A stretch of 64,000 bases of DNA, taken from NCBI RefSeq assembly GCF_022539665.2, contig NC_081336.1, forward strand, positions 8,904,778 to 8,968,777, written 5' to 3'. Position 1 is the stretch's first letter. Each line of letters begins with the position of its first letter. The stretch comes from Daphnia carinata (taxonomy: Eukaryota > Arthropoda > Branchiopoda > Diplostraca > Daphniidae). Positions 23,583 to 36,424 of the stretch are shown piece by piece. Made by a program: the position numbers and the translations under genes. The notes below the pieces were generated by a model. It did not search any database, was not told where the DNA came from, and saw nothing but the letters and a program-made list of their open reading frames with translations.

Positions 23583-26500
23583 ATGTCATCGGTTCCCGCA
23601 GGCAAAAATCAGCGTTCGTCGTCAATTTGCCTGTCCGGCAGTCAGACATTTGACGCGATGAAAGCCAGTGTCGGTGGTAATAATCGAGAAAGTTCGTCCG
23701 GATCGGATTCGCCCGAAGTCCGTCGAGAAGTGATAACCAACAACCAGAGCAGCAGACCGGTTCCGGCTGGCAGCAGCAAATCCCGCCAGAATGCCCGTCG
23801 CTCCAAAAGCGAACGGCTTCAAGGAGCTAACAAGCCGAGGGTGAAACGACGGGATCTAGCGCTGGACATGGATCGAGCCAATAGCGGAAGTTTGGCCGGC
23901 GGATTGGCCAGCAACAAAGATCAAGAAGATCCGTACCAATCTTTTCTCCGAAAAGTGCCCAGCGTCGGAGCGGGATTGATGAACGATTCGTTTAACGACA
24001 CCCCAGACGGATCGCCTCGAGGACTGCGATCCATTCGCCAGTCGGCGGGCACAGCGAAGCCGCCACTCGGAGCTGGTAGCAACGCACCGGCCATTTCCAC
24101 ACCGGATTTATCACCATCTCTAATTAGACGGGCTACAGTCAATCCGCGGACGGGTGGCGGCAGCCGGTCACAATTGGCCAATCGTAATTCTCCGCAAGTT
24201 GGCCGGCCTGGATGCAACAGTGCGAAAGATCAGCCGCTCAATAAACGCGCCACTTCCGTCCGCGTTCACGGAGCCAGCAGCTCCAGCTCGGCGTTTCACG
24301 TAGCCAATTCATCGCTGCGTCGATCCACCTTCCTCGACGTGCCCGACAGTCCCAGCAATGATGACGACAACGCCGCCAGCAACGTGGACGAAGATTCTTA
24401 CAGACTCCGTTCGTTCGATTTAACTCGCAAAGGTTCGTATTTACATCATTCCATAGGGCATCTGTCCCTTTAACTCTGTGTATCGTATGTCACTCGACGG
24501 TTCGCTTTGACGGTTGCCACCTGGAACTCGATCCTCGTAGAGTAAACAATTCGTCTACACGAGTTCCCCTATCGGCACATAAAGTCCCTTTGAGAAGGCA
24601 GATCACTAAGGGCTTTGTTTGCAATCGTGAGCTAAATATTGTGATACCGGATCTGCCCAACATGTTTTATTGGCTGCTGCTGATCTCCTCTTGTTGTCGG
24701 GCTGTGTCCAGCCAGAGTATCCTACCGTGAAAAAAAAAAATATATATTATAAGTAAAAATCTGTGATGCGATCACAATTTGGGGACACACGCAAGAGGAT
24801 GTTGAAAAAGAGTCACCAAGGGCACAAGTACGCAGCAGCTGCTGATCTTTTTGAGCATGGAAATCATTTATAGCCCCCCTCTCCTCATCCGCCCCAGCAA
24901 ATGAGGGCTCAGGGAACGAAGAAGGGAGCCTTTTCTCTATTCAATGTGGCCGTCGTCTAAAATTAGCGGCGAGGCAGAGCCAAACGCTACGCGCAACCAA
25001 GCGGTTCGTCTCTCTCTGTGTGTACCATATGTAAGCGTTCCAGCAGCATCACGTGAAGAAAAGGAAAACAAAAGAAGGGAACCAATCCTTTGACGACAAT
25101 TGATCCGCTGATGCGCTGGCAGCAATGTCGACGTCAAGAACGATCTTCTTTTGTTTAAGATCCTGCGTAGCGAGGGACAAAAAGAAAGGACAGCCATTAT
25201 ACATATATCTCTAAGCGGATCGTATAATAGCAAATGAAACTAACAGTTTGGACTTTGGACGTTCCTGTCTTGTCATCGTCAGTTCGACTGTGGCGGCTGC
25301 TTCATTTCGAGAATTTTTGTTGAAAACTCACAAGCTAAATTTAGATTCTTGTTAACAGCACATCGAGGTCGGTTTCGAAACGAAGAAGTGGACGGATACA
25401 GTTGGGAAAAAAAAAATATTTCCTGCTCTCGGCATATTTCATCCATTCGAGTCATGTCTGTCGAGTCGGAATTCTCTTGGGCGCACGCATACATTTTCTC
25501 CAATGTTATAGTCGCACAACGCGTGACACGTAGCCGGAAAAAAGGTGGAGGGCCTTTAAAAAAAAAGTGACGTCAATTGGTTACCAGCAATGCTAATATA
25601 TAATTGAAAGGTATCTTTCTTACATCTCTCGATGTAAAGTTAGTTTGAAAACCACTCTCGAGCTATCAATAAACAAGCAGTCGAGCTCTGCGCTGTTGCG
25701 TTGCCGTCGACCGAAATAGCTTCCATTCCTCCTCCTCCCCTTTTTTTTTTATTTTCGTGTCGTCTCTATTTTCTTCTTCGTAAATCCTAAATCAAATAAA
25801 GCTGGCAGCCGTTAAAGGAAGAGAAGTAGGGTGGAATGAAGGGCTTCAATCTGTTCAATGATATCTGACTCGAATTATGCAGAGATTAGAAAAGCGAAAT
25901 TGACGTGAATCATTACCAATTCACGAACGGTGAAATTTGTTGAATGTTTCATTTTCCTTATCCACTTTGTCGTGATTGTCTGCAACATGAATTTTATATC
26001 TATGCATCTTCTCATTCAGGTGTTGTGAATCGAGGAGATTCGTTCAGACGCCGTCGTTCACGCAGCAATAGTTTGGCTCCCGGCACGGTGCAACATGATT
26101 CAACCGGTGACGTGACAAAAAATTATCGCGCAGCTCCTGGTAACGGATCGAGTGGGGGTATGTCAACGGGCGAAAATGTACAAGCTATTGGAACGGACCA
26201 ACGGTCATCGCATCAGCAACAGCATCATCATCACCATCATAGCGACGTCAGGACTTATCGTGTTGCCATCATAGGAGCTCACGGAGTGGGCAAATCCGCC
26301 TTGGTCGGCCAGTTCATGTCGTCCGAGTGCATCAACGCCTACGACCGAGTCAGGAACGGTAAGCCTTTAGAATACGGTAGAAAAAAACAAGATCGATAGC
26401 GTAAATTGTTAAGGAAATAGAAAATAAAAGAAAGAATCCAGCAGAAGCTTATTACCGTGGGAAAAAAAGGAAAGCGGCCGATCGATTTTCTGTGAGCGCT

Positions 26501-28054
26501 AGTGTGGACTGTAAATAAGCATCAAGGAAGCAGTATTAGATTTAATGTAAAATGCATTACGCAAACTGTCTACAGAAAGCGTTTTCAACAAGGTCGTGGA
26601 ATAGCTTGAGGCACCAAAATGACTTCCAAGATCTTCTTGTTTTCATGCGACTTAAAACCGTGATAAAGAGGAAATCAGGTCAAGGTTTTGTGGTATCCGT
26701 GTCAAATAGGTGTCGAGTCGACCAAAGTTTGTCAACAGGTCATTTGGCAGATTTCTTTTGGCTCAACATCAAATCACTTCACTTCCAGACAGTGACTGGA
26801 ACGTCGTATTATTTATAAACAGCGACCAAACTAGGTCGTGCGACACGTTCGCAGTAGACACAAATCATTTTCTTATCATCCTGGATTTCTGGATTGAATG
26901 ACAGTTGCAAATTGTTTGCCTTCTTAATTTCAGATGACAGTGATTCAGAGTCTGTTTTTGTCATGCTCAACGGGGAGGAGTCTGAACTTGTCTTCACCTA
27001 CTGCAGCAACATCAAGGTGAGACATAGTTGCATTATTACAGTTTTGTTATTGCTGTGCAACACAATAGTTGTAGCTAGCAATGATTCGGTTGACTGTATT
27101 ACCTATTCTTTTCTGCCTGAATGGTTGTTTCGTAACAACCATATCAAGTCTCTTTCATGGAAACCAATAGACTGGGAACTTCTCGTATTGCTTTTCCTTT
27201 GATATTGTATCTCTTGGGTAATAACATGATGGAAACTTGTTGATTTCTTTTGGCTCGACGTAGGTTGAGATGAATCGAAACGAACTTCCCGATGCTTTTG
27301 TCATGATGTACAGCGTCATTGACAAGACCAGTTTCAAAACAACCGAAGATGAATTGGCCCGCTTACAAAACTGGGATGCCCTACGTTCCCGAGCACTTAT
27401 ACTTGTCGGGAATAAAATTGACCTCGTTCGCAGTCGTGCCGTCTCAACACAAGGTAAACTGTATACAACAACAATATGTCCGGTTTAGCCTTGTTTGTTT
27501 ACATTTTACAGCAGTATTTCTGCCATTTGTTAACAAGCTCCACCTCCCAATTGTTACTTGAAACAAGACGCCATTTAGTCTGTGTCGTCCCCACCTTTCG
27601 TCTATTTTCACTAGTATTCGGCTCGAAATAGATTTTAAAGTGTGTTTTGTCATTCCATTTCAATTTACGATTACAACTTGCGTAGGCATAACACTATATG
27701 TATTGCATTCCAACGATGATGACATTTTATCGCCTTTTCACAGATGGAAAATGTCTTGCCTGCGCCTACCGAGCCAAGTTCATGGAAATATCCGTAGTGA
27801 TAAATCATAACGTGGATGAACTACTGGTTGGAATCCTGACACAGATCCGCTTGAAGGAGGAGCTACAAAAAGAGATAGCGGAAGGGCTTGTCGATCCGTC
27901 TGCCGATGGTGCCAACGGTCAGGGCTCTACCAACTCTTGGATACGAAACAAGGGCCTAGTACGAGCCAGCATGAAAGCCAAGCAGATGTTCACGTGGCTG
28001 TTTGGCAAAGATGACGATCAGCTCGCCAATTGTGAAAACTTCCAAGTCCTCTGA
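23583..28054 (+). CDS. RGK-family small GTPase (Rad/Gem/Kir/Rem group)
   Basis: Exons 23583-24432, 26020-26358, 26934-27016, 27264-27453 and 27744-28054 splice in frame to 590 residues. The first 360 are a Ser/Arg/Asn-rich, low-complexity extension with a six-His run just before the G domain. The G domain has a P-loop GAHGVGKS (369-376), no DxxG at the G3 position, NKID (474-477) and a G5-like EISVVINHN segment. Loss of DxxG and the C-terminal signature CENFQVL (a Cys seven residues from the end, as in Gem/Rad) are RGK hallmarks. RGK proteins bind Ca-channel beta subunits and suppress voltage-gated Ca2+ currents, and they also affect Rho-kinase and the cytoskeleton. They carry no lipid-modification box. 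The N-terminus is longer than in vertebrate members (about 270-310 residues in total) but insect homologues are also long. AATAAA at 28078 suits the transcript end. Intron 1 is 1.6 kb. Confidence 0.9.
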
Positions 28055-28730
28055 TTCCCGTGTGCATTTCTTAAAACAATAAACCTCCCGTTCAGAAAGC
28101 CTGTTAGATTATTAACGGTGGAACTAAAAAAAAGTGAAAATCTAGTCATCTCTTTTTAGAAGGCACTCTATATCACGCTAAAGTGCCTTCAACTTGCTAA
28201 ATAAACAGCTTCCCCATTACATTCTTCCTGCAAATGGTTTGTGTTTTCAAACGAAATATATTGTAGGCCTCTTCTACCCATAAATTATCACGGATACTTT
28301 TATTTTATACTTACTTTTTATTTATTATATTTACTTTTTATTTTTTACTTTTGGTAGCTCTGTCTGGATAATGGGGTTCTGTCTTACTTAATTGCACATC
28401 TAAGCATTTTTCTGTCTGTTAGATGGTTTCAGTTTTCACTGTTTCTAAAATCAATTTTTAAGGGAATTATTATTTTTAAAGTTGTGCGATGGAAAGAATA
28501 AAATCTGGCGCCGTTCTGAATACAAATATCAAGCAATCGACACGAAAAGACAGCTGATTTTGACTTACCGATTTTTAAAATTAAGTAATTTCAGGTGATT
28601 TAGATCCTACCACAAGTAGAGATTGAATATATTTTTTTAAATTGTCAAACTCAGTGCAATCTTGGCTTTGCCGTGAAATCAAAACACTTGCGTCGATGCC
28701 TTTTCAAAAACGAACCTGTGTAAGGCATTC
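28055..28730. other. 3' region between convergent GTPase and F-box genes
   Basis: Holds AATAAA at 28078-28083 for the plus-strand GTPase and several TTTATT copies at 28296-28346, which are AATAAA on the minus strand and suit the F-box gene. No further gene seen. Confidence 0.5.
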
Positions 28731-30872
28731 TTAAAAGGTAAGTTGTATACTGATCTCCTTCCATGTTTCCATCAGGTTATGTAATTCTTCAGCATTTCCT
28801 TTATAAGCAGAGGAATTTCAAATTTTAATTACATAATATTTTGCTTCGTTACTTATACCTATCAGGACAGCATCATCCAATAAGTTGACACACAGCTCTC
28901 TGATTTCATTCCACATCTCTTGTACTATCGCTTGTCTGTCATCATGGCTCCAACCACAATTAATTGCATTACGAATAAGGTTTAGCACAGATCGATAACT
29001 AATTCCTGAATTTCCCTTTAAATATGAAAGTCTCACGTGTTAATTGAACTTGTTTGCAATTTTCTATTATCTTAGATTACCAAAGGTTCGGCTGAGATAA
29101 ATTCTGATGCAATATAGAAGATGTTTGACAGGACTTCAATTGCCATTCCCCTATGTTCGTTGGATGACAGGTGCTTAAAGTATGTTATGACAGGTTTGCT
29201 GTCAACACAGTGAAGACACAGCAAAAAGGCCGCCGCTGATCGAGTTGGCCATAAGGTCGGTAACCCTAGAAGTACAATGTAAGAGAACCATTCAACATAA
29301 TTACTTTGAATCTAAGGCTACCTGTCAGGGATTGGATTACATCCACCACTTCCTGGGGTGAATAATATTTTCGAGCTGGTGTAATAATACCAGCTAAAGT
29401 TTCAGCCAACATCTTATACTGTTCTGTGTAAGCCGCAAACTCCATGTCCTCCTCGAAAAAATCCCATATTATGGCACCTGCAATGGAAATCATGTAAGTC
29501 GTATTTACTTCAACTATCTCTCCACTATTTTTACCGCTAGGTTGGAGAGGCGCATACAGTAGAAGAAGTAGCTTAGCTAAATCCTGGGGATCCGTCAATT
29601 CTGGGCAATCAAAGACGATTCCTATCCACATTGACCTGTCACAGGGTGCAGCGAAATCCAAGAAAAGTGAACGCAGATATATTCGCAGACTTCTTTCAAC
29701 GTTTGCGTTTGTAGAAATAGGATTTTTCATGTAGTCGGCCAGCTAAAATAAAAAACAGCTTAAGAAATTTTAATTCAAAACATCAAGGGAATTTTTAGAA
29801 GACCGTTGAGCCAATATTGTTCCATTGGCATAAAAGAGAGTAGACCTTCGTACACTCGCGTTTATCCCAACCAGATATCAGTGAATGGAGGATTACTCCA
29901 GCACTTGCTGCGATTAAATGTGGCTCGTAATCCGGAGACCGCTCCACAATTCCACGCTTTACCTTTTGTTGTCCAACAGAAATATGACAACGGTTTTGTT
30001 GTGGTGAAATGTTTCTCTTTGTTTCTTTGTTTAAAAGTAAATACCTCGGTAGTTAACTGGTAGTAAAGTCCCAATCTTTGAGGGGTGGGAAAGAGGCAGG
30101 TCAACAATTTGAGAAGTACGCCCGTCCGTTGACATTCGGTATGAAGTTCACTTGGCAAAGAGAGCTTTCCGTTCCATGTTTTTTGTGATGAAGTTAGCCT
30201 AGTACGTAAAATCGTTTGCATTAGGCGATATTGCATTCGAGAAGTCCCAGTCCAACGTATGAGGATGTTTCGCATATCTTTGGATGTTTGGCCGAGGTGC
30301 CCAATGCTTGTCCCTGCAAGATATTTGATTAGTGCCATTAACACAATTAAAATAAAAGCAAAGTAGTTTTACAAGGCAGATATTTTAGGATGTTGTAGAT
30401 TAATTCTGTTGGCAATTCTTCAAAGCTGCCGCAAGGACTTAGTGCTGCCGACTGAGACGATCGTCTCAAACAAATAGGTAGCGAAGATTCGTGGCTACTA
30501 CTGATCTCTCTGAAAACGAAAACAGAACAATAAAACGGTAGTCCAAAAAGACTAAAACTAGTGGTAATGGTGATCTTACTCAGGACACGGTGCTGGAGAC
30601 AAGTCGATCCAGGGATTACGTGAGTTGTTAATACTTTTAGATCGTTTCAGCGAGCGTCCTGTACCCGATAAAATACTTGTCGGTATCACAAATGAGCCGT
30701 CATAATCGTTACCATTTTCATCATGCATTTCGTTAGTGATTCTAAGGTCTATTGTAAAAATCACAGAAACTTTAAAGACAATGACTTTGTCTCGTGGAAA
30801 CACGTCGAGAAGTTTTAGTGTGGAAGTCGCAGTCTCTCGTTTTGCTTCATTCTGGGATTGTTCCATAGCCAT
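28731..30872 (-). CDS. F-box protein, FBXO47-like (eight exons)
   Basis: Exons (minus) 30872-30580, 30509-30373, 30313-30045, 29962-29804, 29742-29322, 29265-29081, 29015-28859 and 28798-28731 join in frame to 562 residues with no conflict. Introns are 59-82 nt. The first 95 residues look unstructured. An F-box begins near residue 126 (FEELPTELIYNILKYL) and crosses the exon 2/3 junction into SIGHLGQTSKDMRNIL; F-boxes bind Skp1 and place the protein in an SCF ubiquitin ligase. The rest is helical. The segment GVLLKLLTCLFPTPQRL recalls FBXO47, whose nematode homologue PROM-1 acts in meiotic prophase, but the assignment is by memory and moderate. Exon 4 has a poor polypyrimidine tract at its acceptor. 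The gene starts 355 bp from TMEM33 on the opposite strand and ends tail-to-tail with the GTPase gene. Confidence 0.72.
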
Positions 30873-31227
30873 AGAACATCAAGAATTAGAATTAGAGCCA
30901 ACCCCTAAACAACAGCCTTCCCGAATGGCAATTTTGGAGCGATTAAATATTCTTGTTTTGTCAACTTTCTCCCACATATTTTAATACTGATGATGAAACC
31001 ATGTCTATTTCGTCCATTTTTTTTTATGTGACCGTTGGAACGTTTTTGAAAGAAAACCGCCGTAGTTCAGAAATCTCACGCTGCACTGCTAAGGCGCTAT
31101 TTCTAGTTTTATTGTTGAACCACGCTGGAAGGAAATTAGTTTTGCATTGAAATTTTGTAGGCATTTCCTATTTTAGACCTTAAACAACCTACACATTTGT
31201 GAAAGTGGACATTAGTCGAAAATTGAA
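30873..31227. promoter_or_regulatory. Divergent promoter between F-box gene and TMEM33
   Basis: Only 355 bases separate the two start codons, so a shared bidirectional promoter is likely. No TATA box is clear for either gene. This fits housekeeping-type divergent pairs. Confidence 0.45.
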
Positions 31228-32366
31228 ATGAGCGACAACCGAGATATAAATCAACCAACTTTGCTTGCAGAGGGTATAGAGATATCAAAAGGTCAACCTC
31301 CTAGTAGACTCAGAATGATAGGGGCACACTTTGTACGAAACAAGACGGATTATATTTTGGGTTCCATTTGGTTCTTAGTTCTTTGCTTCACTGTAGCTTA
31401 TGTGGTTCCTTTTTTGAGGTATAGTAGCCTTAATTGAAAACAATGGGTTTCATTTTACACAACTCTGACTCGCCATTTCCTTACAGGTCTGAATGTGAAA
31501 ACATGTATTACAGGACTCTACTGGCACATTCAGCTACGAGTTTGCTACGTCTTTATAAAAAATTCCATCAGGCCCCTATCAACTGTGAATTCATGGAACA
31601 ATTGCTACTAGATGACAACACACACAACCTCCTCTACTCACTGATTTTTTACTGTTTTCCTCCTTTCCCTTGCAAGTTCTGTTTTCTTGAAATTATACAT
31701 TCTTCAATAATTGCTGATGGAATTGAATTGCTTTTTAGGGATATGGCTTCCAATATTTCTATTTGCCCTTCTTCATGTCAGTAATTATGGCATAGAAGTG
31801 GTTGAGGTAATGCTATTATGGCAAAGTCTTAATAATTAACAATAATTGTCTATACTTTGCTTTATAGTGGTTTTCTCCAAGTGCCCTTGGTATACTGAAG
31901 AAGGGCCTTGAATTAATTGAACTGCAAAGCATAAATATTTTAAGGATTATTGCAATCACAGAAATATTCATTCTTCTCATCATTCCTTTTTCTCTTCTCT
32001 CCTTCTCATTCAGGTACAATGGTTTCAATATATTAAAAAATGAAGAGAAGTGCGACTAATTAATATTGTATCTAACCACTTCGTTGTTAATTGCAGTGGT
32101 TTAGCACTACCGGTCGTCATCGTCGTTGTCTATCTCAAATTTTAGTATGTCGTTACACGTCAAAGCAAAATCCATTTACTAGAATCGTCTTTGGTGAACT
32201 TCTTGAAGAAATTGAAGTCCTTTGCAACAAATCGTTCTGCCCAGCATGTGTCCGCAATTTTTTATACACATTGATGGCTCCTTTAACGTCACGAATCGTT
32301 CGCAGCAGCAAAAAGGAGCATTTCATTCGGCTCGAAAAACCATTACTTGGTATGGACGTTGGTTAG
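31228..32366 (+). CDS. TMEM33 / Kr-h2 homologue with a GC-AG intron and one frameshift
   Basis: Exons 31228-31418, 31487-31671, 31739-31806, 31868-32013 and 32097-32366. The product (about 286 residues) is a multi-pass ER membrane protein. TMEM33 members stabilise reticulons and ER tubules and take part in the ER stress response. Recognisable segments are the HSATSLLRLYKKF stretch, LLYSLIF, LPIFLFALLH, and YTSKQNPFTR, which matches the conserved R-Y-x-S-x-x-N-P-Y/F-T-R element. Intron 2 starts with GCAAGT instead of GT; using it gives exactly the family spacing between LLYSLIF and PIFLFALLH. In exon 5 the frame stops at TAG 32143-32145 right after LKF, and the family sequence resumes one base out of frame. 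One extra T in the T4 run at 32140-32143 would reconcile it, so an assembly error is likely. The C-terminal 20 residues do not look family-like. Confidence 0.82.
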
Positions 32367-34361
32367 TAAATCGTTCATTTATTCATTTTATCCATCTTGC
32401 AGGGAAGAAACGTTTTATATCTGGACTATAATATTTGGACCACTAGTGATAAATTTTCGCCGTGGATTACAGCCCCTCCTTGTGAACAGTACTCAAAAAC
32501 AAATTTTAGATAAGCATGTAATTTATCTCTGTTATTTCACACCATAATTTAAATTTAACACGTGTTTTATATTTGAAAAAGGTTTCGTGAAAAGCCCGTG
32601 GACAAATCTACGTTCTAAATTTAAAAATGCTGAGGTTTCTCCTTAGCACTGTTACAAACTATTAATGTTCTGTTTCAACCATTAGCATTGGTAAGTATTC
32701 GGAAGTGCTCAGGCTACCCAAAGTAATGGGGGGAAATTCTTGGGAGTGACATGTTGTTTTGTAAAAAAAAAAAAAAAAAAAAAGTTGAACTACACAAAAT
32801 AGAAACCTTTGTACCACTAATAACCGAAAATGCCAATCGATGTACTCTGTGCGTCGTAAGTGATTGAGTTGTGTGTCAGGCCCGGAAAATGGAACGTTTG
32901 ATTTGCTACTTGCGTTCTATATACTGTATTAGCAGGGTCAGGAAGGGGAATTTCCGGCTGTTAACAGATAGGCTTGTTGACAATCAAGGGCCTCGACGAA
33001 CAAATCAATGACTTGGCTCAGAACGGGCAAACGACCGTAGGGTGGACATATACAACTTCCATATACCATCTTTTCACGAAACATTTATTTAATTAAAATT
33101 CTCAGGTCACAACAAAAACGAAGGAGTTCTGATTTACGGGCGATTAAGATTACATGTCAGTTAAGTAGTAAAGCATTCAGTGTACATTTAAATTGGATTT
33201 ACAAACAATATTTTGTCGTAGGTAATCAGGGTAAACAACGTTGCTGATAGGGAAAATATGTCGATTAAGGTACGTCCTAAAACGAATTAGATCGGTTTTG
33301 AAACATACAGTGTCATGTTTGTCAAATTGCTGTCCCGCTTGTCACTAACCAACCTTTTAAAAGATCGTTTGGTGTGATGTTTGTTTTCTGGTGGAGTTTG
33401 TTTGGCGACAAGTAGGGTCAGGTAGAGCTGCAACTTTTCCTTATGATTCTTTCTTTATGAGCTGTTGCCACATGTAACCATGAATTGCAGTTTTAGAAAA
33501 ACAAAGTAAATCCAGCTTTCGGAACTTAGTCGTAACTGTAAAAACTGCCTTAAACTAGCTGGCTCGGTTTTTCTCAGCAATCAAGTCGGTTGAAATGTAA
33601 AGTTACTGAGGCCCTAGAAAACAAAGTGGCTGATGTGGAGGTATTTTCGAAAACTTATGTTAGCTATTAATGATTACTTTTAGCTCATACTTTGTATACT
33701 GTAATCTTATCATTGTTTTTTCTTTCCCATTTTCCACATCTATTTTCATAGGTACAATTTGGGCACCATCCGGGTAAACCTTCACAAATGGTTCCATGTT
33801 CGGCAAGGAATCGATGCCAAAATTTTTCATACAGTTAAGCTAGACAAACGACAAAGCTATTTGGATTAAATATTGCGGTGCTTCTTATCCCGAACTACTG
33901 AATATGAAGACTAGAACAACTAGGGGGAAACAAGATCAGGTAATTAATGACGAAGAACAATAATTTGTTGCCTGCAAAACAAAACGAATATTTGCGTAAT
34001 AAGTAATCGTAACAGTATAACTCATGGTCCTTGTTCAGACACCTTCATAACTTATTATCAACACGTCTTTATTATTATTTTTTTCAAGGTACGATCGTGC
34101 AGGTCATTTCCTGTTTTCTACTCTCGCGGAAGAAACTCCAATAAACTACATCTAAGTCAACAAGTCTGACCACGTAATTTTCTTCATTCTGGTAATACTT
34201 TTTAAAGATTATCTTTATTAATAATGTATTATACTTGGTCAGTATATACTTGGGCAACAGGCTTCATATAACAAGTAAACGTGACAAAAAAGGTAAAACA
34301 ATAAATAGGTCTGATTTTGCCATAAATAAATAAATTAAATTTTACACAAAAAATTCTAAAA
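32367..34361. other. Intergenic, no gene recognised
   Basis: Contains an A20-type tract at about 32763-32783 and AT-rich sequence. There are acceptor- and donor-like sites but no recognisable coding. UTRs of TMEM33 and of the minus-strand gene at 34.4 kb may lie here. Confidence 0.4.
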
Positions 34362-35446
34362 TTAGGCCGTCGTGTCAGCGAATTCAATGCGGAATTTTTG
34401 CGTCATGAACTGCATGATGTGCAACACATCCATATTGATCGTTTCGTTAATGTCATTTGGGCATTCACCGAAAAGCTGATGACAAATGGCGGCTGGATTC
34501 GCAGACTGTTGAGCAGCGGATTTCTTGCCTTCCATCAGCGCATTGTAGTAGCGAAAGAAACGACTGAAATATGACTTCTTCACCTCCAAATCCGTGCTGG
34601 AAAAGTCACGAAACAGAATGAAAGTTTACTGCTATGCCTCTTAAATGTTAAACAGAAAAGTCAACGAACGTCATTGACCGCCCAGAAGAAAACAAAGCTG
34701 ATCGTAATGGAATATTAAACGAATAGATGGTGCGTCAAAGCACGTCTCGACACTCTACTATTGTAAATATAGGCATGAAAAACCGGTTGGATGCCAGTCG
34801 CCCCATGAATCAGGAAGTAAAAAAACTTCTAATGATACGATGACTCATTTTGTATTATTCTTTCGTAGCGACTTACGTGAGCTGCTTTTGAAGATGCCAT
34901 ACAACGGAGAATAGGTGTCAGGCAATGAGGCGACTTCACAGATGAAACGCTGACGACACATATCATCGCGAATCTACATCAAAACGACCAATACAATTTA
35001 TGGAAGTTGGTCTGAGATAAGGTAAATGCATATTAGAGAAGGATAAAACAAACTAACCTCCATATAGTCCATATACATGTCAATTTTCTGAAGCTGAGCC
35101 ACATAAAGTGGATCGTCGTAGGAATAAGGCACTTCAGTCACGTTGTGCTCGGTTTGCGATCGAGCGCTACGGCCTCTCAAGGCTGGAAGAGCCACCGAAA
35201 TGGGAATCGTGATAAATGCCGCTATGATGATAGCCAAACACGGTAAATATAAATATCAAACGTAAACATCAATTTTAAAAATGTACCAATTAGAATTGGG
35301 GCTTTGGCATTTAGGTAGATACTGCATTTGTCTCTGTGATTGTGGGTAATCGATTGCAGGTCCCTTGAAGATTGCTTTGTTCCCGTAAGGTATCCAATGA
35401 AACCAAGGAATAGTATTGCCAACTTGAACAAGTGAGCTGGCATCAT
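34362..35446 (-). CDS. DM4/DM12-like arthropod secreted or membrane protein
   Basis: Minus-strand exons 35446-35287, 35221-35058, 34973-34877 and 34596-34362, about 218 residues. The start is an ATG-ATG pair followed by a hydrophobic leader (AHLFKLAILFLGFIGYL). A second hydrophobic run (about residues 48-65) is created exactly at the first splice junction. Downstream, CRQRFICE and later YNALMEG, CHQLFGECP follow the spacing of the arthropod DM4/DM12 family (C-x3-R-x-x-CE, then Y-x-x-A, then C-x4-x-CP), whose function is unknown. The third junction is in conflict: exon 3 ends in phase 1 while the protein-like frame of exon 4 needs one more base. The reason could be a missing base, a microexon in 34597-34876, or a non-standard splice. 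The stop codon is TAA at 34362-34364. Confidence 0.6.
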
Positions 35447-36424
35447 GATGAACTGATTTTTTCTTCTTCACAGAGATCCTTTCGCCGAGAACGACAATAT
35501 TAAACTGAAGCTGATTCTGGCTTTGCCGAACGGCTGATATACATCGGGTCATCTGTCATTTCTTCCATTGTGAGTTTTCCTTAAAAAGAAAACCCAAAAC
35601 TTATGGATTCTTAAGAACCTTCTCTGTTCTGTTCGGAGTTTATCATCATTAGGACAGCTAACATCACGAGTCGCATAACGTGTTTCAGCTGGATACCCGT
35701 AACTGTTGACTGGGACGTGAGGCTATTACAATATCGTCACCCACTGCGCCCTTTCCACTTTTATCATGTCAAAACTGGATTAGAGAAAAAGGAAAGAGGA
35801 AGGAAGGCACTGATCTTGACGACTTCATATAGCTGGTTGGTGACTGTAGTATTTGATCAAAATTAAAAATTATTAATACACTGACCAACAAAAATAGCCC
35901 AACTAAATAAGTCTTACTTTTTTCAGTCGGGCTTAAAATTTTTATCGGCAAAAACTGACACTCATTGGAATTGGTCAGGTAGACACGTGAACATGGTGGT
36001 ACCGGAGAAACTGGATGGCCCTATCCCTATCGAAAACTCGTCATACCCCCATTTTGGAATAAACTAAAGAAAAGGAACAAGAAATTAAAGTGTGTTTCCG
36101 CAAGTATTACGCTTTTTTCCTTTTTTTTAAGTGAAATCTTAATTCGGATGATTACTTTAAATTTTGTTTAAAAACATTTAATTTGTGACGGGTAAAATTT
36201 CTGGTAATGACCTTTGCGTCCACAGGAGGCGCTTTAAACCGTGGCTCATCGGGCAGTTTTTTTTTTTCAGGCATATCTCTAGATTGGCTTAACGCGTGCA
36301 GTCTGCTGTCTGCACGCGCAAAAATTTGTTTCATTCTGATCTAATTTTTTTCTGTCCAGGGTCACAAGATAAGTGTTTTCTTGTATTCCTATTGTGATTA
36401 CTTTAATATGGTTTTGTTTAACAG
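35447..36424. other. Intergenic between the 34-kb gene and the vasa pseudogene
   Basis: No gene recognised. Probably includes the promoter of the minus-strand gene. Upstream vasa-like exons (N-terminal RGG region) were looked for and not seen. Confidence 0.4.
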
